A DNA stretch of 7,747 nt from Candidatus Neomicrothrix sp. UBA2110 (GTDB taxonomy: Bacteria > Actinomycetota > Acidimicrobiia > Acidimicrobiales > Poriferisodalaceae). Below the pieces are notes generated by a model that had not been told where the DNA came from, did no database searches, and was given only the letters and a program-made list of their open reading frames with translations. The position numbers were made by a program, and so were the translations under genes. The DNA lies in the NCBI GenBank assembly GCA_002331465.1, contig DCYM01000153.1, positions 1-7,747 on the forward strand. Reading direction: 5' to 3'. Each line of letters starts with the position of its first letter. The stretch's first letter is position 1. Below, one piece after another: positions 1 through 5,306 of this stretch.

Positions 1-473
1 AGAGTTAGCGCTGCTGATCCCGGTGCGCGGAAGACGTATTCCTTCTCATAGGGCTCACCTCGTTCGGTTATTGCCATTTCAAGGTTCACGATGGCGACAT
101 CTGCCGATGCGAGATCAGGTTGGACCTTGGTGAAGGGATCGATGCCTTCGGGCTCGGTGCGATCCAGCAGCACATCTCCACCTGCTAGGAGGGTCCATAT
201 TCGTGGGGGGTCAACCGTGGCAGCGGTGGTAGCGGTGGTCGTTACTTGTTCAGTAGTAGAGGGACTCGTCTCGTCTTCTTGTTGAGTCGACGCATCCACT
301 GTGGTGGAGGTGCTGTCCGAAGTTAGAGAGGTCTGAGGCACATATTGGGTGTTATGCGTTGCCGTGGTTTCGCGCACAACGAAGATTGCTTTCTCTGGTT
401 CAGGGTCAGCGCATCCAGATAGAACTAGCAGGCCTAGTCCCACGAATACGGAGAGGATGCAGCGTCGTAACAC
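1..473 (-). CDS. CapA/PgsA-type (poly-gamma-glutamate capsule family) lipoprotein, N-terminal part
   Basis: This reading frame is open through the left edge, so only the first 157 codons are visible. I chose a GTG start at 473 because it places a classic lipoprotein signal at the N-terminus: two arginines, a hydrophobic run (residues 6-18) and the lipobox LSGC with Cys21. A linker rich in threonine, serine and acidic residues follows (about residues 37-88), typical of surface lipoproteins that need a spacer from the membrane. The folded domain then begins with LLAGGDVLLDR (GGD at 98-100) and continues through VAIVNLE (130-132) and EYVFRAP. These are the opening motifs of the CapA/PGA_cap family, which has a calcineurin-like metallophosphatase fold; D100 and N130 sit at the expected metal-site positions. 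Relatives take part in poly-gamma-glutamate capsule synthesis or anchoring, but many genomic copies are uncharacterised, so the substrate is unknown. It is divergent from SURF1 with only 37 bases between the starts. Confidence 0.85.
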   Translation of the reverse strand, partial: MLRRCILSVFVGLGLLVLSGCADPEPEKAIFVVRETTATHNTQYVPQTSLTSDSTSTTVDASTQQEDETSPSTTEQVTTTATTAATVDPPRIWTLLAGGDVLLDRTEPEGIDPFTKVQPDLASADVAIVNLEMAITERGEPYEKEYVFRAPGSAALT

Positions 474-481
474 CGGGGACG

Positions 482-487
482 AGTCTA
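482..487 (-). promoter_or_regulatory. Putative -10 element for the CapA-type gene
   Basis: Read on the minus strand this is TAGACT, a TANNNT match to the sigma-70-type -10 consensus. Eight bases separate it from the GTG start at 473, so transcription would begin at or next to the start codon. No Shine-Dalgarno-like purine run lies in the spacer and no good -35 is visible. This is inference from spacing only. Confidence 0.35.
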
Positions 488-497
488 AGGCCGCGGC

Positions 498-503
498 TAG
501 CGT
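498..503 (+). promoter_or_regulatory. Putative -10 element for SURF1 (leaderless spacing)
   Basis: The hexamer TAGCGT fits TANNNT and is followed by exactly seven bases before the ATG at 511, the same geometry as at aroC. It lies only ten bases from the oppositely oriented hexamer of the divergent gene. No clear -35 is seen. Confidence 0.35.
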
Positions 504-510
504 GCTCGCG

Positions 511-1254
511 ATGTACGGCTTTGTTCGCCAACCTAAATGGATAGCGGCACATCTCCTCACGTTGTTGCTGCTGACTACATTTATTTGGGCAGGTTTTTGG
601 CAATTTGGCCGCCACCAAGATCGCGGGCAACGCAATGAAGCGGTCTTAGATCGAGCGACCGCGCCGATGCTCAGCGCACAAGATCTGTTCGGACCATCCA
701 AAGACATTGAGTTCCGTGAAGCGCAACTGGAAGGAACATGGTCCACCGACGACGCGGTGTTGATACGTAACCGCAGCCACCAAGAAGCAGCGGGATGTCA
801 TCTTGCTGCGCCCCTGGCAACGAGCGAACTCGAGGGTGTACTCGTCGTCATCGGCTGGATTCACGAGGCCGAGTGTCAGGCCAAGATTCAAACCGCTCCA
901 GCTGGTGCCGCATCACTTACCGGTCGAATCCGGTTGAGTCAGACACGGGGTGCTATCGGCGCGAGCGATCGTTCAACTGGAGTGCTTCGTACCCTCGCTC
1001 GAACTGACGTTGCCCGAGTTGACCAGCAGGTAAATTTGGCGCTCGCCCCTGTATACGTCGAGTTAATCCAGAGCACTCCCCCGATCGAACGAGCGATCCC
1101 TGTTGACCGGCCGCCCACGGACGTGGGACCGCATTTGGGTTACAGCGTGCAGTGGTTCCTATTTTTTGGGGTCGGAGCAGTTGGCTACCCACTGGTATTA
1201 CGACGCCAAGCGCGTCGCGGCGAAGCTGAAACTCTTGAAGAAATAGTCGATTAG
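511..1254 (+). CDS. SURF1 family cytochrome c oxidase assembly protein
   Basis: SURF1/Shy1 proteins are membrane assembly factors for haem-copper cytochrome c oxidase, linked to haem a insertion into subunit I. This 247-residue product has the family layout. An N-terminal membrane segment (about residues 10-30) ends in the signature WAGFWQFGRHQDR (26-38). An extracytoplasmic domain follows, with FREAQLEGTW, VLIRNR and a VVIGW stretch corresponding to the usual RGW motif. A second membrane segment (about 212-231) is preceded by the signature H208, Y211 and QWF (214-216). The frame is open further upstream to a GTG at 349, but that extension antisenses the neighbouring lipoprotein and does not look like SURF1. 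ATG 511 places the membrane segment correctly, and GTG 502 is a second possibility. There is no Shine-Dalgarno at usual spacing, since CTAAGG at 485-490 is too far from ATG 511. No oxidase or haem-synthesis genes are in view. The stop overlaps that of the convergent C-S lyase gene. Confidence 0.9.
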   Translation: MYGFVRQPKWIAAHLLTLLLLTTFIWAGFWQFGRHQDRGQRNEAVLDRATAPMLSAQDLFGPSKDIEFREAQLEGTWSTDDAVLIRNRSHQEAAGCHLAAPLATSELEGVLVVIGWIHEAECQAKIQTAPAGAASLTGRIRLSQTRGAIGASDRSTGVLRTLARTDVARVDQQVNLALAPVYVELIQSTPPIERAIPVDRPPTDVGPHLGYSVQWFLFFGVGAVGYPLVLRRQARRGEAETLEEIVD

Positions 1255-2399
1255 ACCACGGACGCCATCCGCTCAACAATCATGGTGAGCATCTCGGGTG
1301 AGGTCGCAAAGTTCAGTCGAACGTGACCCGCTCCCTCGGATCCAAAATCCAACCCGGAGTTCAACGCGACTTGGCATCGCGACAAGAAGATCTCCGCCGG
1401 GTTCTCACCCAGATCAAGTTCGCGACAATCCAGCCAAGAAAGATACGTGGCCTGTGGGGGTCGGTACCTGACACCAGGAAGCTGTTCGGCTAACAAATCA
1501 AAGAGAAGGTGGCGATTGTGGTCTAGCCCTGCGACGAGTTCCGATATCCAGTCATCGCCGTGCTCCCACCCGGCGACGGTTGCTATTTGGCCTAGGCCGT
1601 TAATGCCTCCAAGCATCCGAGTTGAAATTTCCTTGAGCTGCGGTCCGTACCGCTCCGATGCGGTGTGGACGAACGCCATCCGCAGACCCGCCATATTGAA
1701 AGTTTTAGTGGCCGCAGTAATTGTGACGGTTCGTTCCGAAGCCAATTCACCAATCGATGCGGCTGGTATATGTCGCAGTGGTGCGAACACCAAGTCGCAG
1801 TGAATTTCGTCTGAAATCACGAGCAGGTCGTTACGTTCGGCAATATCGACAACCCTTGTGAGATCTTCTCTTGTCATCACCAACCCGCAAGGGTTGTGGG
1901 GGTGACACAAAAGCAGTGTCGAGACATCCGGATCAGCCGTGATGCTTTCGAGATGATCGAAATCAAGCGCCCAGCCTTCCTCGGTTTCTATCAAGGGATT
2001 GGAGACCCAGCGTCGACCTGATGCTTCAATGGTTGAATAAAATGGGGGATACACCGGGGTTTGGACGACGATCCCTGATCCGTCAGGGGTAAGGGTGCGT
2101 ATCACCCACTCCAACCCTTGAATGACATCATGAACTCGTAGCACTTCAGATGTTTGAATTTCCCAGTTGAATGCCTTTTGCATCCGATCTTTGAAAGCTT
2201 CTAAAACCGGTATCGGTTCGTCGTAGAACCCGTAGCCCAGACCCCCAGATTCGATTCGTGACACAACAGCGTCAGTGATGAACTGGGGCACTTCCACGTC
2301 CATGTCTGCAACCCATGCAGACAACACATCGCTACCGTGCCGTTCCCATTTAATCCCTGGCCGGTTGCGGACGCGCTCAAGATCAAGGTCGAAGATCAT
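1251..2399 (-). CDS. patB: MalY/PatB-type PLP-dependent C-S lyase (cystathionine beta-lyase-like aminotransferase)
   Basis: This is a fold-type I PLP enzyme of the aminotransferase class I/II superfamily, MalY/PatB branch. Such enzymes typically cleave the C-S bond of cystathionine or cysteine conjugates to release a thiol, pyruvate and ammonia. The 382 residues match the family's usual length. Visible motifs, in order, are the N-terminal WVADMDVEVP (from 29), GYGFYDEP (54-61), the TPVYPPF loop (113-119, with Y116), HPHNPCG (165-171, with the PLP-contacting N168), SDEIHCDL (195-202, with D196 for the pyridine nitrogen), the Schiff-base lysine K231 in ATKTFNMAGLR, and R361 in HVRLNF for the substrate carboxylate. 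All key residues are present, so the enzyme should be active. The branch also contains MalY, which has a regulatory role in E. coli, and true aminotransferases, so the exact substrate is open. It starts 23 bases after the TSUP transporter on the same strand, but a possible own -10 lies in that gap. Confidence 0.9.
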   Translation of the reverse strand: MIFDLDLERVRNRPGIKWERHGSDVLSAWVADMDVEVPQFITDAVVSRIESGGLGYGFYDEPIPVLEAFKDRMQKAFNWEIQTSEVLRVHDVIQGLEWVIRTLTPDGSGIVVQTPVYPPFYSTIEASGRRWVSNPLIETEEGWALDFDHLESITADPDVSTLLLCHPHNPCGLVMTREDLTRVVDIAERNDLLVISDEIHCDLVFAPLRHIPAASIGELASERTVTITAATKTFNMAGLRMAFVHTASERYGPQLKEISTRMLGGINGLGQIATVAGWEHGDDWISELVAGLDHNRHLLFDLLAEQLPGVRYRPPQATYLSWLDCRELDLGENPAEIFLSRCQVALNSGLDFGSEGAGHVRLNFATSPEMLTMIVERMASVV

Positions 2400-2405
2400 G
2401 TGCGG

Positions 2406-2411
2406 AGGCTA
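2406..2411 (-). promoter_or_regulatory. Putative -10 element for the C-S lyase
   Basis: On the minus strand this reads TAGCCT (TANNNT), six bases before the ATG at 2399. The bases before the start are pyrimidine-rich with no Shine-Dalgarno site. If real, the lyase could be made from its own leaderless transcript besides any read-through from the transporter gene. A -35 is not evident. Confidence 0.3.
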
Positions 2412-2422
2412 GATGTTGGCCA

Positions 2423-3172
2423 TCAGTAAAGCCCAATCATTCGGCCAGCAAGCGCGATTACTGCTGAAATCAGCACTGGTCTAATAACCCGATCGCCACC
2501 ACGAACTGCTATCCGAGCACCTACCCAGCCCCCAACCGCAAATCCGACAGCCAATACCGCAGCGAAACCCCAATCGACTTGGCCTCGAGCAATAAACACA
2601 GGAACCGCGATGGCCGTAAGGACCAGGATCACGACCACTTTGACCGCGTTAGCGTTGACCAAGTCAAGGCCTGATCTCGATAACGCGATCACTATGAGGA
2701 GTCCAACTCCGGCCTGAAAAGCCCCGCCATACAGCCCAATCCCAAAAAACACGGCGGTGGTGAGAGCTGGATGCCAGCTGATGTGTTTGCCAGTTGAGCG
2801 AGGGGTGCGCAAGCTGAGGAACACCAAGGGGATCATTAGGACCCCAAAAATTCTTTCGAAGGCGGCGTCAGTGACGCTGGACACAAGGAGCGATCCGATA
2901 AGAGACCCTGCCGTCACCGGAACAATGACTGGAAGCGCGCGCTTCAAACCGGAGATGCCTTCTTTGCGGTAACCGGCGACTGACGAGGCGTTTTGTACCA
3001 GAACCCCCACGCGGTTCGTGCCGTTAGCAACCAATCCGGGTAATCCGACGAACACATTGAGTAAGGCAACCGTTAGCAACGACCCGCCGCCTGCCATCGC
3101 GTTCACTATTCCTGCGATGACGCCAGCTCCGGCAACAAGAAGTGCGTCGATCAGCTCCATCCCCGCCATCAT
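2423..3172 (-). CDS. TauE/SafE (TSUP) family membrane transporter, probable sulfite/organosulfur anion exporter
   Basis: The 249-residue product is very hydrophobic, with about eight predicted membrane segments arranged as two similar halves, as expected for the TauE/SafE/TSUP family. The N-terminal half carries the signature AGGGSLLTVALLN (GGGS at 28-31) and ANGTNRVG (49-56). The second half has the matching GGAFQAGVG (149-157) and NANAVKVVV (from 173). Known members export sulfite, sulfoacetate or related organosulfur anions, and others move different anions, so the substrate here is inferred. The neighbouring C-S lyase supports a sulfur theme. The start is uncertain: ATGs occur at 3172, 3169 and 3160. 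The one at 3160 (245 residues, beginning MELIDALL) is an attractive alternative, because a GGCGGGG purine run and an AATGAT hexamer lie just upstream. It is divergent from aroC, with 80 bases between the starts as annotated. Confidence 0.88.
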   Translation of the reverse strand: MMAGMELIDALLVAGAGVIAGIVNAMAGGGSLLTVALLNVFVGLPGLVANGTNRVGVLVQNASSVAGYRKEGISGLKRALPVIVPVTAGSLIGSLLVSSVTDAAFERIFGVLMIPLVFLSLRTPRSTGKHISWHPALTTAVFFGIGLYGGAFQAGVGLLIVIALSRSGLDLVNANAVKVVVILVLTAIAVPVFIARGQVDWGFAAVLAVGFAVGGWVGARIAVRGGDRVIRPVLISAVIALAGRMIGLY

Positions 3173-3239
3173 TGCCGGTGAACGCGCCAGAAATCAGTCG
3201 GATTGGGCAATCTCTTCGTGAGACCGCCGTCGCGACCTC

Positions 3240-3245
3240 TACTCT
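3240..3245 (+). promoter_or_regulatory. Putative -10 element for aroC (leaderless spacing)
   Basis: TACTCT fits TANNNT and is followed by seven bases and then the ATG at 3253, placing the expected transcription start on the start codon itself. No Shine-Dalgarno motif is present in the gap and no convincing -35 was found. It lies in the 80-base divergent gap shared with the TSUP gene, which otherwise shows nothing clear. Confidence 0.4.
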
Positions 3246-3252
3246 CGGTGTT

Positions 3253-4341
3253 ATGGCCGGCAGCACCTTTGGAGAGCAATTCCGTATTACGACGTTCGGT
3301 GAATCACATGGAGGCGGAGTCGGAGTTGTTGTAGACGGCTGCCCGCCAAGGCTCGAACTCGAGGTGGCCGACATTCAGATCGAACTTGACCGAAGGCGCC
3401 CTGGACAGAGTCGGCTCGTGACGCAGCGAAAAGAAGATGATCGCGTCGAAATCTTTAGCGGAATTTTCGAAGGGAGAACCTTAGGGTCTTCGATCGGCAT
3501 GCTTGTGCGAAACGAGGACGCCAAACCAGGCGCGTACGAGGAAATGCGCGACCTGTACCGGCCAAGTCATGCGGATTGGACGACTGAAGCAAAATACGGC
3601 ATCAGAAATTGGCAAGGCGGGGGACGAGCTTCAGCTCGAGAAACCATTGGACGTGTCGCAGGCGGCGCGGTCGCTCGGAAGGTAATTGAGCACGTAGCTG
3701 GCATAGAAGTGCTCGGCTGGGTCAGCGCTGTTCGCAGCATCAACGCTGACGTCGATATGCATCTCGTGTCTCGCGATCAAGTGGAAAGTGACCCCACTCG
3801 CTGTCCCGATGTCGCGGCAGCGCAATTAATGACCGCAGCGATTGAGGCCGCCAGAAAAGACGGCAATTCCTTAGGTGGGATCGTTACTTGCGTGGCCCGA
3901 AACATGACCGCTGGACTCGGTGAGCCAGTATTCGACAAGTTGGATGCTGAACTCGCTCGAGCCTTAATCTCTCTCCCCGCAGCGAAAGGAGTCGAGATCG
4001 GCAGCGGGTTCGCTGGAACGTTAATGACGGGCAGAGAACACAACGACCCATTCGTGCCAGGAGCCGACGGCCGCCCAACAACTACCAGCAATCACAGTGG
4101 CGGAATCCAAGGTGGGATCAGCAACGGCGAAGACCTTGTGGTGAGAGTTGCATTCAAACCAACCGCCACAATTAGTTCGGCTCAACAAACCGTGAATCGC
4201 AACAACGAAGCTAAAACCTTGGAAGCCAAGGGAAGACACGACCCATGCGTTCTTCCTCGAGCAGTTCCCATGGTCGAAGCGATGGTGTGTTTGGTCCTAG
4301 CAGACCATCTGTTACGTCAGCAGTCCACAGACGTCGTCTAA
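3253..4341 (+). CDS. aroC: Chorismate synthase
   Basis: AroC catalyses the last step of the shikimate pathway: 5-enolpyruvylshikimate 3-phosphate loses phosphate to give chorismate, the precursor of aromatic amino acids, folates and quinones. It needs reduced FMN and works as a soluble tetramer. The 362 residues are of normal length. Diagnostic motifs are MAGSTFGEQFRITTFGESHG at the very N-terminus (GESHG at 16-20, H19), RPSHAD (104-109), GGGRASARET (123-132), the long signature SGGIQGGISNGE (282-293) and RHDPC (328-332). The frame is open upstream to 3142, but that extension overlaps the divergent transporter. ATG 3253 gives the canonical MAG-S/N-T start seen in E. coli AroC. No other shikimate genes (aroK, aroB) are visible downstream; the next gene is convergent after 13 bases. 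Everything needed for activity appears intact. Confidence 0.98.
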   Translation: MAGSTFGEQFRITTFGESHGGGVGVVVDGCPPRLELEVADIQIELDRRRPGQSRLVTQRKEDDRVEIFSGIFEGRTLGSSIGMLVRNEDAKPGAYEEMRDLYRPSHADWTTEAKYGIRNWQGGGRASARETIGRVAGGAVARKVIEHVAGIEVLGWVSAVRSINADVDMHLVSRDQVESDPTRCPDVAAAQLMTAAIEAARKDGNSLGGIVTCVARNMTAGLGEPVFDKLDAELARALISLPAAKGVEIGSGFAGTLMTGREHNDPFVPGADGRPTTTSNHSGGIQGGISNGEDLVVRVAFKPTATISSAQQTVNRNNEAKTLEAKGRHDPCVLPRAVPMVEAMVCLVLADHLLRQQSTDVV

Positions 4342-4354
4342 CCAGAACGATCGG

Positions 4355-5206
4355 TCACTCATCGCGTTGGTCTCGCAGGAATTTTTGGAATTCCGCGGCC
4401 AGGTCATCTCCAGAAGGAAGATCCGTCGGTAACGCACGATCTACTTCCTCTTCTAGTTGGCGTACATATCCGATGATCTCAGAATCTTGTTCAACTGCGT
4501 CACTCACTCGTTGTTCCCATTCAAGAACGCTGTGGTCAAGGTCGCGGTAGCCCGTTGGGACGCCAGTGACCTTTTCGAACTCTGCCAGTAACGCTCTCGT
4601 TCCCTTAGGGTTCGGCGGCCCCGCAACGTAATGAGGTACCCCAACCCGGAGCGAAATAACAGGTAGTTCTGCATTGTCAAGAGCATCGTGCAAGGTACCG
4701 ATGATGCCGGTAGGGCCTTGATAGCTGGGCCTGTCCAGTCCCAGTCTGTACGCCAAGTCCGCGTTTGCCGCGCTGCCCTTTACCGCGGAAGGGCGAGAGT
4801 GCGGTACGCCTGCGACCATCGCTCCGAGCGTGACCACCATTTCACACCCCGTGTCACGCGCGATCTCTACAACTGAATCGCAAAAAGTTCTCCACCGCAT
4901 TCGGGGCTCCATACCTGAGAGCAGCACTAGGTCGTGAGGGAAATCATTTTCGATCACGTGCGCATCAAGAGACGGCCATCTGATTCGTCGTTCTCCATCA
5001 TCAGCAATTTCGACATGTGGACGATTTTCTTGAAAGTCGAAAAACTCTTCAGGGTCGATTTGGGCGACTCGTCGAGCCTCGTATTGATCGACGATCCATT
5101 GGATGGCACCTGTTGCGCACTCCCCCGCGTCGAACCAACCTTCGAATGCCACGACTAACAGCGGGTTTTGCAGGCTGGGCGCCTCGCCCCAAGTGACTTC
5201 GCTCAT
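4355..5206 (-). CDS. PAC2 family protein
   Basis: The 283-residue product belongs to the PAC2 (proteasome assembly chaperone 2-like) family, which has a purine-nucleoside-phosphorylase-like fold and is widespread in Actinomycetota. Supporting stretches are VAFEGWFDAGE (19-29), IDPEEFFDFQENRP (50-63), LSGMEPRMRW (96-105), the glycine-rich LGAMVAGVPHSRP (127-139), GPTGIIG (164-170) and SLRVGVPHYV (185-194). The C-terminal 60 or so residues are acidic and helix-like. In eukaryotes and archaea, relatives help assemble the 20S proteasome, and some archaeal homologues use a C-terminal HbYX tail. Here the protein ends LRDQRDE, with no such tail, so a direct proteasome role is not supported by the sequence. 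It has no signal peptide and should be cytoplasmic. The ATG at 5206 has GGAG only two bases upstream, closer than normal, and AATAGT six bases upstream. It is co-oriented with the propeller gene but 100 bases away. Confidence 0.88.
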   Translation of the reverse strand: MSEVTWGEAPSLQNPLLVVAFEGWFDAGECATGAIQWIVDQYEARRVAQIDPEEFFDFQENRPHVEIADDGERRIRWPSLDAHVIENDFPHDLVLLSGMEPRMRWRTFCDSVVEIARDTGCEMVVTLGAMVAGVPHSRPSAVKGSAANADLAYRLGLDRPSYQGPTGIIGTLHDALDNAELPVISLRVGVPHYVAGPPNPKGTRALLAEFEKVTGVPTGYRDLDHSVLEWEQRVSDAVEQDSEIIGYVRQLEEEVDRALPTDLPSGDDLAAEFQKFLRDQRDE

Positions 5207-5256
5207 GACTCCACTATTGCCTACCGGGCCGCCTAATGAGAGGTCATGTTCCGGTC

Positions 5257-5274
5257 GAAACAGGTTTTTGTTTC
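5257..5274. repeat. Short inverted repeat between the propeller and PAC2 genes
   Basis: GAAACA and TGTTTC form perfect six-base arms around a six-base loop. A further GAAAC copy lies at 5294-5298, and CAGGC (5274-5278) faces GCCTG (5301-5305), so alternative pairings are possible. The repeat lies in the 100-base gap just after the propeller stop codon. It lacks a following U-tract in the direction of the propeller transcript, so it is not a standard intrinsic terminator. It might be a weak terminator or an mRNA 3'-end structure, or chance. Confidence 0.35.
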
Positions 5275-5306
5275 AGGCAGTGATGAACAGTCAGAAACAA
5301 GCCTGC

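Noticed and set aside
91..285. Plus-strand open frame of 64 codons with valine-rich translation
   Set aside because: It is the shadow of the threonine-rich linker and metallophosphatase start of the CapA-type lipoprotein on the minus strand.
349..510. N-terminal extension of the SURF1 reading frame starting from a GTG at 349
   Set aside because: The extension is the antisense of the lipoprotein signal peptide and linker on the other strand and bears no resemblance to SURF1. The membrane segment is correctly placed from ATG 511.
3142..3252. Upstream extension of the aroC reading frame
   Set aside because: It overlaps the start of the divergent TSUP gene, and the canonical AroC N-terminus MAGSTFGEQF begins at 3253.
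3777..4239. Several minus-strand open frames across aroC
   Set aside because: They are antisense to strongly conserved chorismate synthase motifs and resemble no protein family.
4331..4341. Palindromic AGACGTCGTCT at the aroC stop
   Set aside because: It is an eleven-base near-palindrome inside the last aroC codons with no following U-tract, and is likely chance.
4378..4394. Inverted repeat GGAATT/AATTCC with a five-base loop, 37 bases after the aroC stop, considered as a terminator
   Set aside because: It lies within the PAC2 coding region, is AT-rich with a short stem, and has no U-tract after it.
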